Assembly (NCBI RefSeq): GCF_016743815.1
Contig: NZ_CP061035.1
Span: forward strand, 1,118,501 to 1,182,500
Direction: 5' to 3'
Length of the DNA stretch: 64,000 bases
DNA from: Sphingomonas aliaeris
GTDB lineage: Bacteria; Pseudomonadota; Alphaproteobacteria; Sphingomonadales; Sphingomonadaceae
Numbering within the stretch: the stretch's first letter is position 1; the number at the start of each line of letters is the position of its first letter. The translations under genes were made by a program, and so were the position numbers. The notes beneath the pieces were generated by a model that saw nothing but the letters and a program-made list of their open reading frames with translations, was not told the DNA's origin and did no database searches. Positions 30,603-41,526 of the stretch are shown piece by piece.

Positions 30603-31001
30603 GTGAAGGCGCTGTTCCCCAACGTCGCGGAGACGCGGGGGATCGTCGTGCGGGTGTCGGTCAGCTACCTGCCGGAACAATCCGAACCGCAGCGCGGGCG
30701 CTGGTTCTGGGCGTATCACGTTCGGATCGAGAATGAGGGGCGGCAGGCGGTGCAACTGCTCACCCGCCACTGGATCATCACCGACGGCCGCGGTGCCCGC
30801 CATACCGTCGAAGGCGAAGGCGTGGTCGGCGAACAGCCGATGATCTCGCCGGGCGCCAGCTTCGATTATGTCTCCGGCTGCCCGCTCGCGACGCCGAGCG
30901 GTGCGATGCAGGGCGCCTATCACATGATCGGCGAAGACGGCGCGGCGTTCGAGGTGGAGATTCCCAAATTCGCGCTGCTCGCGCCGGCGGTCGGCGCGTG
31001 A
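30603..31001 (+). CDS. apaG: ApaG domain protein
   Basis: 132 residues, one ApaG fold: VSVSYLPEQSEPQRGRWFWAYHVRIEN, LLTRHWIITDGRG, VVGEQPMISPGASFDYVSG and MQGAYHMIGEDG are the family's conserved strands. Start GTG 30603, 14 bases after metZ, so they may be one transcript. ApaG has been tied to Co/Mg resistance and to pyrophosphate binding; its precise role is uncertain. Confidence 0.95.
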   Translation: MKALFPNVAETRGIVVRVSVSYLPEQSEPQRGRWFWAYHVRIENEGRQAVQLLTRHWIITDGRGARHTVEGEGVVGEQPMISPGASFDYVSGCPLATPSGAMQGAYHMIGEDGAAFEVEIPKFALLAPAVGA

Positions 31002-31013
31002 GCGCTATCTTCA

Positions 31014-31118
31014 TCCCCCTCCCGCTCGCGGGGGGGCTAGGGGAGGGAACTTCTCCCTTTCGAACCGTAGGCCTGCGGCGTTGCCCTCGCCCAACCCTTC
31101 CCGCACGCGGGAGGGGAG
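31014..31118. repeat. GC-rich inverted repeat, family C variant (copy 4)
   Basis: CCCCCTCCCGCTCGCGGGGG and the inverted TTCCCGCACGCGGGAGGGGA lie about 65 bases apart, joined by GGGAGGG and CCCTCGCCCAACCC. They fold locally and with each other. The right half overlaps the ribosome-binding region of the LysR gene. Confidence 0.75.
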
Positions 31119-31121
31119 CAA

Positions 31122-31928
31122 GTGAAACGCACTCATCTCCCGCTCAACGGTCTACGCGTGCTGGACGCCGCGGCCCGGCATCTGTCCTTCACCCGCGCCG
31201 CGGACGAACTGGCGGTGACGCCGGCCGCAGTCGGGCAACAGATCCGCGCGCTGGAGGATACGCTGGGCGTCGTCCTGTTCCGCCGCACGACCAAGGGGCT
31301 GGAACTGACCCCCGAGGGCGAGGCGGGATTGGGCCCGTTGCGACAGGGCTTCCTGGAATTCGAGGAAGCGGTTCGCGCGATGCAGGCGGGCCAGACATCC
31401 AAGTCGCTGACGATCGCCGCGCCGCGCGACCTGACCGAAAAATGGCTGATGCCGCGTCTGGCGGAAATCGCGCGCGGTGACGGCGAGTTGCGTTTCGCGC
31501 TCGTTTCCGCGGACGAGGATATCGACTTCACCGAAGCCAATCTGGATCTCGCGATCCGCTGGGGCGACGGGCCGGGCACGCATGAGGGCGAGGCACTGGA
31601 ATCCGAAGGGATGGTGACGGTCGAAAGGCCCGGCGGCGGGATCGACACGCGCATTTCATGGCCCGGCTGCCTGAACGACGATTCGGTGTCCTTGGTGCGG
31701 GTCGGCGATGCCGGTCTCGCGCTGGATGCCGCCGCCGAAGGACTGGGCCGCGCGACCGTACCCGAACTCCTCGCCGCGGCGGACATCGCCGCCGGGCGTG
31801 TCACGATGGTGGGCGAGGCGACACCCTCCGCCAAAGGCTATTGGCTGGTCGCGCCGTTGCCGCAATGGCGGCAGAAGAAGGTCAGGGCGCTGGTCGATGC
31901 ACTTGCCGGGGCCACCGGCGGGGTGTGA
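31122..31928 (+). CDS. LysR-family transcriptional regulator
   Basis: 268 residues. The N-terminal winged helix is typical (LRVLDAAARHLSFTRAADEL, AAVGQQIRALEDTLGVVLFR) of the GcvA-like branch, followed by a shortened effector domain that lacks part of the usual second lobe. GTG at 31122 follows the repeat directly. Target genes are unknown; the short distance to apaG-metZ is suggestive only. Confidence 0.88.
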   Translation: MKRTHLPLNGLRVLDAAARHLSFTRAADELAVTPAAVGQQIRALEDTLGVVLFRRTTKGLELTPEGEAGLGPLRQGFLEFEEAVRAMQAGQTSKSLTIAAPRDLTEKWLMPRLAEIARGDGELRFALVSADEDIDFTEANLDLAIRWGDGPGTHEGEALESEGMVTVERPGGGIDTRISWPGCLNDDSVSLVRVGDAGLALDAAAEGLGRATVPELLAAADIAAGRVTMVGEATPSAKGYWLVAPLPQWRQKKVRALVDALAGATGGV

Positions 31929-31957
31929 GCCAGACGTTCTAAAGCGCGCGGCTGACG

Positions 31958-32452
31958 ATGCGTCTGCAGCGGCTGGATGATGCCGAGGCTTTGTTCGAAG
32001 CCTATGGCGACACGGAACTGATGCGCTACTGGTCCAGCGGCCCGCACGCCGATCTGGAGGAAACGCGGGCCTATATGGCACCCCGCGTCGATAGAAGTGA
32101 TTGGCGAACCTGGAGTATAACTGAGCGCCAAAGCGACCGCGTGATCGGAACGGTATCCGCGGGTCAGCGTCGCGCCGCCGTGGTCGAGATCGGCTATCTG
32201 CTCGTTCGTTCGGCCTGGGGGCGGGGCTATGCGCGTGAAGCGGTTTCGCGGCTGATCGACCTGCTGGTGCGCGACGAAGGCAATCGGCGGGTGTTCGCCG
32301 ATACCGATCCCGACAATGTCGCCTCCAATACGCTGCTGGAGACGCTCGGCTTCCGCCGGGAAGGCTATTTGCGCGCCGAATGGGAAACGCATATCGGCGT
32401 ACGGGATACGATCCTGTGGGGCCTGCTCGCAAAGGAATGGACCGACCGATGA
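31958..32452 (+). CDS. RimJ/RimL-type GNAT N-acetyltransferase
   Basis: 164 residues. Starts LQRLDDAEALFEAYGD, contains the acetyl-CoA loop SAWGRGYAREAVSRLIDLL (the R/Q-x-x-G-x-G/A pattern as WGRGYA) and the RimJ-type ending ANPDNVASN-like DPDNVASNTLLETLGFRREG. Substrate unknown. Its TGA overlaps the next ATG. Confidence 0.85.
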   Translation: MRLQRLDDAEALFEAYGDTELMRYWSSGPHADLEETRAYMAPRVDRSDWRTWSITERQSDRVIGTVSAGQRRAAVVEIGYLLVRSAWGRGYAREAVSRLIDLLVRDEGNRRVFADTDPDNVASNTLLETLGFRREGYLRAEWETHIGVRDTILWGLLAKEWTDR

Positions 32453-32724
32453 CGCCACCCGATCTGAACGATCCCGCACAGTTGGCTGCCTATCGCCGCG
32501 AATTGCGCTACGTCGCGCGCCCGCTGCGGTTTGCCGGGCTGGCCTTCGCCATTCTGGGTGTCCTGCTGGTCGTCGCGCGGCTGATCTGGTGGCCGGTCAT
32601 GCCGATCGCCATCCCCGCGGCCGCGCTCGCATTGGGCGCGTTCAACATGGTTGCCGGCATGGCCTTCCGCACGCTGTATCACGCACGCCGGATGAAGGGG
32701 GATCAGGGTCAGGACGTGGCGTGA
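32449..32724 (+). CDS. Small two-helix membrane protein
   Basis: 91 residues; ATG at 32449 overlaps the acetyltransferase stop. Polar N-terminus, then two helices (FAGLAFAILGVLLVVARLIWW and MPIAIPAAALALGAFNMVAGMAF) and a basic tail. I do not recognise the family. Coupling to the GNAT gene suggests a shared transcript, not necessarily a shared role. Confidence 0.7.
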   Translation: MTPPDLNDPAQLAAYRRELRYVARPLRFAGLAFAILGVLLVVARLIWWPVMPIAIPAAALALGAFNMVAGMAFRTLYHARRMKGDQGQDVA

Positions 32725-32752
32725 TCGGGTAGCGGCACGTCGCCGCGCGCGA

Positions 32753-34078
32753 TCACTGCGGCGCGGCGAGTTCCACGGCACGTGACATCAAGCTGCTGAA
32801 GCGGAGGTCATCGACCGCTGCCGTCGGATCGTTCCAACTTGCCGACATGGCATACCAGTTGCCGTCCTTCGCCTGACCGAGAAACGTCATCGCGATCACG
32901 CCCGGTTCCGATCCGCCTTTATAACCGAGATAGGCCCAGCGTGCAGACGCGTCGGCACCGGCCCCGGGGTTCTTGGCCAGCAGCGCACGTGCACGCGCGG
33001 CGGGCCCCGTTTCGGTATGTCGTCTCAACCAGTCCATCACGCGGATCATATCTGCGGGCGAGGCATACCATTCGAGCGTCTCGATGAGCACCGGTTTGCC
33101 GTCCACGAAGAGCTTCTTGTCGATCGCGTCGTTCGGCATCGCCGCGATCTCGCCGTCGAGCAATGCACGCCGCGCCTTGATGTCCAGTGCGCCCCACCGC
33201 GCACCGAGCGGGCTTCCCTTCAGCTTGAACACTTCCAGCGGACCGAGAAACGGCTGCATTCCCTTCGGATCCCTGATGCCGACAACCTTCAGCATCGCTT
33301 CCACCTTGTCGCGGCCAAGCGTCCGCAACAGGATGTCGGTGGCGCTGTTGTCGCTCACCGAGATCATTTTTTCCGCGACGTCATACAACGATATCGCGGT
33401 CCCCAGCGCTGCCGCCGTATACGCGCCGCCGGGAAGCGGGCGTCCATCGAGGCTGATCGTATCGGTCCAGTGCCGCGCGCCGCTCTCTATCTGACGGATC
33501 AGTTCCGCCAAGATCACGAGCTTGAACTCCGATCCGATCGCGAAGGTCGCATCGCTGCCCCGGGCGGTGAGCAACCGAGGCCCCGTCGTATCCAGCCTGG
33601 CCAGCGCGAAACCGGTCCGGCCAGGAAGCTTTGCAAGCTGTGCATCGATCTCCGACAGGGATGCTTCACGTGCCGACATACCCGTGATGCGCAACCCCGT
33701 GACCTGATGGGTACCTTGCGGATCGACGATGATCTGGGCAGTCGCGTCGCCACGTTCGTAAGCGATGACTATATTCGCGCTCCACGGCGTCACCGGCATT
33801 ACGCTCTTGATCCGCAAGGCTTTGCCACCGGTCGTCGCGAATTGCGTATTGAAGCCGTCGAACGCAGCCTTCGGCACGGCTGCGACGAAGGCAGGAGCGA
33901 ACGTCGCACTGTATTCGCCGCCACCGTTCAACAGCGGAACGATCTCCTCGAGACGCTGCCTGAACTCAGGGGAGGGCTGCGCCGGGCCGCTGGCCGTCGG
34001 CGGCGCCGTGGCAGTCGTTTGAGCCGCAACTGGTGTTGCCGCTATAAGCGCGAGGATGATACCCGAAACCGAACGCAT
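32753..34078 (-). CDS. Class A beta-lactamase-like serine hydrolase
   Basis: 441 residues with a signal peptide (MRSVSGIILALIAATPVAAQ). The penicillin-binding fold's three motifs are present: SEFK (Ser/Lys of SxxK, about residue 183), SDN in SVSDNSATD and KGG in YKGGSEPG. The omega-loop glutamate motif ExxLN of true class A beta-lactamases is not seen, and a domain of about 150 residues precedes the fold, so a different hydrolase or peptidase role is likely. I start at ATG 34078, which has AGGA eight bases before it. Confidence 0.82.
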   Translation of the reverse strand: MRSVSGIILALIAATPVAAQTTATAPPTASGPAQPSPEFRQRLEEIVPLLNGGGEYSATFAPAFVAAVPKAAFDGFNTQFATTGGKALRIKSVMPVTPWSANIVIAYERGDATAQIIVDPQGTHQVTGLRITGMSAREASLSEIDAQLAKLPGRTGFALARLDTTGPRLLTARGSDATFAIGSEFKLVILAELIRQIESGARHWTDTISLDGRPLPGGAYTAAALGTAISLYDVAEKMISVSDNSATDILLRTLGRDKVEAMLKVVGIRDPKGMQPFLGPLEVFKLKGSPLGARWGALDIKARRALLDGEIAAMPNDAIDKKLFVDGKPVLIETLEWYASPADMIRVMDWLRRHTETGPAARARALLAKNPGAGADASARWAYLGYKGGSEPGVIAMTFLGQAKDGNWYAMSASWNDPTAAVDDLRFSSLMSRAVELAAPQ

Positions 34079-34135
34079 TATCCTGTCCTTCTGACCCATT
34101 GCTGCTGGAGGAGCGGTGGCTGGCGTGCCCTTGAT

Positions 34136-36163
<2,028 letters not shown>

Positions 36164-36306
36164 TCAAGCGCGTGGGATGATCGTTTCGCCCCCGGCAATT
36201 CGGTCCGCTGTGGCCATAATGTGACAGTTCCGGCAAATGTTTATTGCAGTGCACCCAAACGCGGTCCGCATCGTTCCTGCCCTGCAACGCACATTTGGAG
36301 ATCACG

Positions 36307-37164
36307 ATGCGCCGCCAGTTTCTCGTTACCCTCGCAGCCGGCACCGCCGCGCTGTCCTTCGCTGCTCCTGCTTTCGCGCAGGACGTCGAAGAAGCACCTT
36401 TCAGCGGCATCTATGTCGGTGGCACGATCGGTTTTGATGCCCAGCCGAACGACGTGGGCGAACGCGTATTGTTCGACCGCAACCTCGACGGCACCTATGG
36501 CGACACCGTTCTGAACGGCCTCGGCCAGAACGCATTTGCAGCGACGACCGCACAGCCGGGCGCAGGTTTCTGCAACGGCCGCGCCGTTTCGACCGGCAGC
36601 ACCGGCTGCCGCAACGACAAGGACAATATCAGCTATTCGGCACGGATCGGCTTCGACAAGCAGTTCGGCAACATCGTGTTCGGTGCAGTCGGCGAATTCG
36701 GCAAGTCACAGATCCGCGACAGCGTCAGCGCTTTCAGCACGACGCCTGCAAACTACACGCTGACGCGCGAGATCGATTATAACGCGAACGCACGTCTGCG
36801 TCTCGGCTATGCCGCAAACACCACGTTGTTCTACGCAACGGGCGGCGGCGCCTATGCCAAGCTCGATCGCAGCTATTCCAGCTCGAACGTGACGAACACC
36901 GCGAGCTTCACCGGCGATCGTGACGTCTGGGGTTATGTCGCAGGCGGCGGTATCGAGCAGAAGCTGGGCCGCAACTTCTCCATCGGCCTGGAATATCTGT
37001 ACACGCAGTACAAGGACGACAGCGAGCTGCGTCTTTCAGGCCCGGCGGGAACGCCGTTCACGAACGCAGCCAATGGCGGCAGCGCATCGGGCACCGATTT
37101 CGTGCGCAGCGACGACAAGTTCCGTTTCCACAGCGTCCGTGCCACGGCACAGTTCCGCTTCTGA
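36307..37164 (+). CDS. Outer membrane beta-barrel protein
   Basis: 285 residues with a signal peptide ending PAFAQD (residue 24). The mature part has alternating strands and ends with the outer-membrane signature SVRATAQFRF. It looks like the small porin-like or OmpA-barrel group (GIYVGGTIGFD, YSARIGFDKQFGNIVFGAVGEFG). The text is rich in Asn, Thr and Ser. I start at ATG 36307 for the signal peptide. Confidence 0.85.
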   Translation: MRRQFLVTLAAGTAALSFAAPAFAQDVEEAPFSGIYVGGTIGFDAQPNDVGERVLFDRNLDGTYGDTVLNGLGQNAFAATTAQPGAGFCNGRAVSTGSTGCRNDKDNISYSARIGFDKQFGNIVFGAVGEFGKSQIRDSVSAFSTTPANYTLTREIDYNANARLRLGYAANTTLFYATGGGAYAKLDRSYSSSNVTNTASFTGDRDVWGYVAGGGIEQKLGRNFSIGLEYLYTQYKDDSELRLSGPAGTPFTNAANGGSASGTDFVRSDDKFRFHSVRATAQFRF

Positions 37165-37273
37165 GAACGTGAAGGTGCCCCGGCCGGATGGTCGGGGCGC
37201 TCGATCGCGCGGCCGCACCGGGTTTTGGCTCGGACAGCAATCTAGCTTTCCGTTGCCCGCGAGGATCGACACG

Positions 37274-37312
37274 AAAAACCCCGCTGCGGACAGGTTCCGC
37301 AGCGGGGTTTTT
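37274..37312. terminator. Strong bidirectional terminator
   Basis: A 16-base stem AAAAACCCCGCTGCGG pairs with CCGCAGCGGGGTTTTT around a seven-base loop. A-run on the left, T-run on the right: it can end the barrel gene on the plus strand and gcrA on the minus strand. Confidence 0.93.
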
Positions 37313-37336
37313 CATTCTACCGAGCGATGGGATCGT

Positions 37337-38080
37337 TCAGCGGACGCGCGCGCCACCGAACGGGAGCGGCGGCGGCGGGCGGCGATCACGACGCGGCAGC
37401 TGCGCCTGATAGGCGTGACCGCAGTGCGCGACGCAATACGGGAAGCCCGGATTCACCTTGTCGCCGCAAAAGTGGAAGTCCGGCTCGCCCGGATGGCCCA
37501 AAGGCCATTTGCAGACCTTGTCGTTCAGATCGAGCAGGCTCGTCTTGTTCGCCATTTCGGGCGACGGCTTGGCGGGCACCAGCCGGCGCGGTGGTGCGGG
37601 CGTGATCGGTGCCTGCTGCTCGCCGGGTGCCTGACGCAGGAAACCACCCGGACCAACCGAGCGCATGATCGGCTGTGGTGGCGCGGCCGGAGTCGCGGCG
37701 GCGGCGGGCGCTGCATCGATCTCGTCCTCATCCTCGTCCTCGATTTCCGGCTCTGGCGCAGGGGCCGGTGCGGCAACGCGCTCGACCGGCTTCGGCGCGG
37801 GGGCGGTCTTCGGAGCGGGAGGTGCCTTCGCCTCGACCGGCGCGGGTGCGGCGGCAACGGGCGGGGCTGCTGCCGCGACGGGCGCCGGCTTCTCCGCCTT
37901 CACCGCGTTCGGGTCGTTCGGCTTCACCGGCGACGGACGCGATTGCAGGCCAAGGCGGTGCGCCTTGCCGATCACGGCGTTACGGCTGACGCCGCCAAGT
38001 TCCTCGGCGATCTGGCTGGCGGTGCTGCCGCCTTCCCACATCTTGCGCAGCGTATCGATACGCTCGTCCGTCCAGCTCAT
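37337..38080 (-). CDS. gcrA: Cell-cycle regulator GcrA
   Basis: 247 residues. The N-terminal SWTDERIDTLRKMWEGG and SASQIAEELGG-like TASQIAEELGGVSRNAVIGKAHRLG form the GcrA DNA-binding helix-turn-helix; a long Pro/Ala/acidic linker follows, then the conserved C-terminal cysteine-rich part (CKWPLGHPGEPDFHFCGD, YCVAHCGHAYQ). GcrA binds sigma-70 RNA polymerase and favours CcrM-methylated GANTC promoters. The linker of about 110 residues is longer than in Caulobacter. Confidence 0.93.
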   Translation of the reverse strand: MSWTDERIDTLRKMWEGGSTASQIAEELGGVSRNAVIGKAHRLGLQSRPSPVKPNDPNAVKAEKPAPVAAAAPPVAAAPAPVEAKAPPAPKTAPAPKPVERVAAPAPAPEPEIEDEDEDEIDAAPAAAATPAAPPQPIMRSVGPGGFLRQAPGEQQAPITPAPPRRLVPAKPSPEMANKTSLLDLNDKVCKWPLGHPGEPDFHFCGDKVNPGFPYCVAHCGHAYQAQLPRRDRRPPPPLPFGGARVR

Positions 38081-38198
38081 ACTCAGATCCTCAAATGCCC
38101 ATGCCGGGTTGCGGGCCGTGCCGACACGCTTTAGCGCGTGCAGCATGAGCAGCCAGCCCCCAATCGGCCAAAATACGACCGGCACGCAGCGCGCCGTG

Positions 38199-39008
38199 AT
38201 GAATGCCCCCGGCGTTCCCGTGATCAGGAACGTCAATTGGGGCGGTCTTCGTACGCTCTATATCAAGGAGGTGCGGCGTTTCTTCAAGGTCCACCTGCAA
38301 ACCGTGTGGGCGCCGGCGATCACGACATTGCTGTTCCTGATCGTTTTCAGCATCGCGACCGGCGCGAAACTGCCCGTCCATGTCGGCGGAGTCGAAATTC
38401 CATTCGCCGAATTCATCGCGCCCGGCCTGATCATCAGCCAGGGGATGATGGGCCCCGCCTTCGCCAATGCCAGCTTTTCGCTGATGGTCGGCAAGATCCA
38501 GGGAACGATCGTCGATTATCTGCAGCCGCCACTGTCGACGATGGAATTGCTCGCGGCTTTGGTCGGCGGGGCGATGACCCGCGCACTCGTCGTCGGCGTC
38601 GTCGTCTGGGCGGCGATGATGCTGTACGGCGTCCACCTCGTCCCGGTGCATTTCTGGGCGGTTCTGTGGTTCGGCTTCATGGGCACGTTGTTCCTCGCCC
38701 TGCTCGGCGTGATGACGTCGATCTGGGCGGACAAGTTCGATCACGCGGCGGCGGTGACGAATTTCATCGTCACGCCGCTCGGCCTGTTGTCGGGCACCTT
38801 CTATTCGGTCGACAAGCTCGCTCCGGCCTTCCGCGCGTTCAGCCATGCCAATCCGTTCTTCTACATCATCTCCGGCTTCCGCTACGGCTTCCTCGGCACC
38901 GCCGATTCGCCGATCCTCGTCGGCAGCATCGTGATCTTCGCGATCGACGCGGTCCTTGCGGTCGCCTGCTATCTGCTGCTGCGCTCGGGCTGGAAGATCA
39001 AGAATTGA
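38199..39008 (+). CDS. ABC-2 type transporter permease
   Basis: 269 residues, six helices. It has the YadH/ABC-2 pattern: TLYIKEVRRFFKVHLQTVWAP at the start, FIAPGLIISQGMMGPAFANAS and the C-terminal GLLSGTFYSVDKLAPAFRAF with NPFFYIISGFRYGFLG. No ATP-binding subunit is next to it. The first ATG in the right frame after gcrA is 38199. Confidence 0.88.
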   Translation: MNAPGVPVIRNVNWGGLRTLYIKEVRRFFKVHLQTVWAPAITTLLFLIVFSIATGAKLPVHVGGVEIPFAEFIAPGLIISQGMMGPAFANASFSLMVGKIQGTIVDYLQPPLSTMELLAALVGGAMTRALVVGVVVWAAMMLYGVHLVPVHFWAVLWFGFMGTLFLALLGVMTSIWADKFDHAAAVTNFIVTPLGLLSGTFYSVDKLAPAFRAFSHANPFFYIISGFRYGFLGTADSPILVGSIVIFAIDAVLAVACYLLLRSGWKIKN

Positions 39009-39061
39009 GCCGCGCGACGCCGGTGTTGCGCTGACGGCGGCGGGCTCGTAAAAAGCGGGTC

Positions 39062-39090
39062 GGGCGACCGATTGGGTCGCCCTTTGCTTT
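39062..39090 (+). terminator. Terminator after the ABC permease
   Basis: GGGCGACC pairs with GGTCGCCC (39075-39082) around GATTG, followed by TTTGCTTTTT. It ends 16 bases before the argD start, so argD transcription must begin at or after it or read through. Confidence 0.8.
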
Positions 39091-39105
39091 TTCGGGAGAC
39101 CTCTC

Positions 39106-40302
39106 GTGCCGATCACCCCCCTGATGCCCGTGTACCCGCGTTGCGGCGTACGCCCGGTGCGAGGCGAGGGCGTGTACCTGTTCGGCGAACATGGCGAGAA
39201 ATACCTCGATTTCGCCAGCGGTATCGCAGTCAACTGCCTCGGTCACGGCCATCCCAAACTGGTCGAGGCGATCGCCAAGCAGGCCGCGACTCTGATGCAC
39301 GTGTCGAACCTGTATGGCAGCCCGCAAGGCGAGCAGTTCGCGCAGCGGCTGGTCGACAACAGCTTCGCCGATACGGTGTTTTTCACCAATTCGGGGGCTG
39401 AGGCGGTCGAATGCGCGATCAAGACCGCGCGGCGCCATCATTTCGCCAACGGCAATCCGCAGCGGCATACGTTGATCACGTTCAACAACGCCTTTCACGG
39501 CCGCACGATCGGCACGATCAGCGCGACCAACCAGCCCAAGATGCGCGACGGTTTCGAACCGTTGTTGCCGGGCTTCAGATATGCGCCGTTCAACGATCTG
39601 GCGGCGGCACTGGCGCTGGTCGACGACACGACCGCAGGCTTCCTGGTCGAGACGATCCAGGGCGAGGGCGGCGTAACGGCGGGGACGGACGAGTTCCTCC
39701 AGGGGCTGCGCAAGGCGTGCGACGAACACGGCCTGCTGCTGATCCTCGACGAAGTGCAGTGCGGTTACGGTCGCACGGGCAAGATGTGGGCGTACGAACA
39801 TGCCGGCATCACGCCCGACATCATGTCCGTGGCAAAGGGAATCGGCGGCGGATTCCCGCTCGGCGCCTGCCTCGCTACCGAGGAAGCGGCCAATGGCATG
39901 ATCGCCGGCACGCACGGGTCAACCTATGGCGGCAACCCGCTTGCAATGGCCGCGGGCGAGGCGGTGCTGGACGTGATCACGAAGGACGGCTTCCTCGATC
40001 ATGTCGCGTCGATGGGCGAACGTCTCCGTTCCGCGCTGGAACAGTTGATCCCCAATCACGATACGGTGTTCGACAGCGTGCGCGGACGTGGGCTGATGAC
40101 CGGCATCAAGCTGAAGGACGACGCGGTGGCGCGCGAATTCGTGGCGCATGCGCGCGACAATCACGGCCTGCTGACGGTTGCGGCAGGCGAGAACGTCGTC
40201 CGCATCCTGCCGCCGCTGGTGATCGAGGAAAGCCATGTCGCCGAGTTCGTGGAACGCCTGAGCGACGCCGCGCGCACCTATGTTCCGGTGATCGCCGAGT
40301 GA
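39106..40302 (+). CDS. argD: Acetylornithine aminotransferase
   Basis: 398 residues; class III PLP aminotransferase that makes N-acetylornithine. The PLP lysine is in [48 protein letters not shown] and [14 protein letters not shown] are diagnostic. Start GTG 39106 with GGGAG eight bases before. Succinyldiaminopimelate aminotransferase activity often accompanies this enzyme. Confidence 0.95.
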   Translation: MPITPLMPVYPRCGVRPVRGEGVYLFGEHGEKYLDFASGIAVNCLGHGHPKLVEAIAKQAATLMHVSNLYGSPQGEQFAQRLVDNSFADTVFFTNSGAEAVECAIKTARRHHFANGNPQRHTLITFNNAFHGRTIGTISATNQPKMRDGFEPLLPGFRYAPFNDLAAALALVDDTTAGFLVETIQGEGGVTAGTDEFLQGLRKACDEHGLLLILDEVQCGYGRTGKMWAYEHAGITPDIMSVAKGIGGGFPLGACLATEEAANGMIAGTHGSTYGGNPLAMAAGEAVLDVITKDGFLDHVASMGERLRSALEQLIPNHDTVFDSVRGRGLMTGIKLKDDAVAREFVAHARDNHGLLTVAAGENVVRILPPLVIEESHVAEFVERLSDAARTYVPVIAE

Positions 40303-40328
40303 CACGGGCTTCGCGTGCCGCCGCATTC

Positions 40329-40452
40329 GATCCTCCCCGGAACGGGGGAGCGGGACCACGTAGTGGTGGAGGGGGCGTGCCGCGAGCGGGACGCTGGGGG
40401 AGAGCCCCCTCCGTCACGCTTCGCGCGCCACCTCCCCGTACCGGGGAGGATC
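40329..40452. repeat. Inverted repeat between argD and argF, family C variant (copy 5)
   Basis: GATCCTCCCCGG with AACGGGGGAG, and the mirror CTCCCCGTACCGGGGAGGAT, at the two ends of a 124-base element, with the inner pair CACCACGTAGTGGTG-like GACCACGTAGTGG. The right arm ends three bases before the argF ATG and supplies its AGGA ribosome-binding site. Confidence 0.8.
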
Positions 40453-40454
40453 TC

Positions 40455-41378
40455 ATGACCTATCGCCATTTCCTCGACCTGTCCGATGCCGGCGCCGACG
40501 GTATCGCCGCGATGATCGCCGACGCGCTCGACCGCAAGGCGCTGCGGGCCGGCTGGCCGAAGGGTAAAGCGGATGCGGACGCGCCGCTCGCCGGCCATGT
40601 CCTTGGCATGGTGTTCGAGAAGAATTCCACCCGCACTCGCGTGTCCTACGACATGGCGATGCGGCAGCTCGGCGGATCATCGATCGTTCTGGATGCCGGG
40701 ACCACCCAACTCGGCCGGGGCGAGACGATCGCGGATACGGCACGCGTCCTGTCTGGCTATTGCGACGCGATCATGATCCGCACCGACGATCACGGCAAGA
40801 TCGAGGAAATGGCGCATTACGCGACCGTACCGGTTATCAACGGCCTGACCGACGCGTCGCACCCCAGCCAGATCATCGCCGATCTGCTGACCATCATCGA
40901 AAGCGGCAAGGCGCTGCCCGGCCTGAAAGTCGCGTGGCTAGGGGACGGCAATAACGTCCTCGCCTCGATCATGGAGGCGGCGGGACTAATGCAGTTCGAC
41001 GTCGTCGCCGCTTGTCCGCAGGGGTTCATGCCCTCCGACCTGGATGTCGCACGCGGCGCGGGTCGCGCGCGCATCGTCGGCACCGCTCGCGAGGCGGTGG
41101 AGGGCGCGGACGTCGTCGTCACCGACACCTGGATATCGATGGGACAGGCGCATGCCGAAACCAAGCTGGCCGCGATGTGGCCGTATCAGGTCAACGATAA
41201 TTTGATGGCGATCGCGAAGCCGGATGCGAAGTTCCTCCATTGCCTGCCCGCGCATCGCGGCGAGGAAGTGTCGGAAGCCGTGATCGACGGTCCACAGTCG
41301 CTGATCTGGCAGGAAGCTGCCAACCGCCTCTACGGCCAGAAATCGATCCTCTTGTGGTGCTTCGGGCGGATCGGTTGA
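40455..41378 (+). CDS. argF: Ornithine carbamoyltransferase
   Basis: 307 residues; forms citrulline in arginine synthesis. Carbamoyl-phosphate motif [13 protein letters not shown], ornithine-binding [11 protein letters not shown] and MGQ-type DTWISMGQ, and catalytic [14 protein letters not shown] 40455 lies directly after the repeat. Probably in one operon with argD and hslO. Confidence 0.96.
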   Translation: MTYRHFLDLSDAGADGIAAMIADALDRKALRAGWPKGKADADAPLAGHVLGMVFEKNSTRTRVSYDMAMRQLGGSSIVLDAGTTQLGRGETIADTARVLSGYCDAIMIRTDDHGKIEEMAHYATVPVINGLTDASHPSQIIADLLTIIESGKALPGLKVAWLGDGNNVLASIMEAAGLMQFDVVAACPQGFMPSDLDVARGAGRARIVGTAREAVEGADVVVTDTWISMGQAHAETKLAAMWPYQVNDNLMAIAKPDAKFLHCLPAHRGEEVSEAVIDGPQSLIWQEAANRLYGQKSILLWCFGRIG

Positions 41379-41427
41379 TCGGGGCGTCCCGAATTCCCAC
41401 ATCTCCGTCTTGCTCAATACGCCTCCA

Positions 41428-41510
41428 CCCGTTCGTTTCGAGCGCAGTCGAGAAATACCGTCCGCATTTCCGTTCGGCCGGTTTCTCGACGGTGCTCGAA
41501 ACGAACGGGG
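41428..41510. repeat. Inverted repeat family B (copy 1)
   Basis: CGTTCGTTTCGAGCGCAGTC and its mirror TCTCGACGGTGCTCGAAACG about 45 bases on. The same text recurs at 49.9 and 54.2-54.4 kb. It lies between argF and hslO. Confidence 0.8.
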
Positions 41511-41526
41511 GCAGGCGGTGGAAAAG

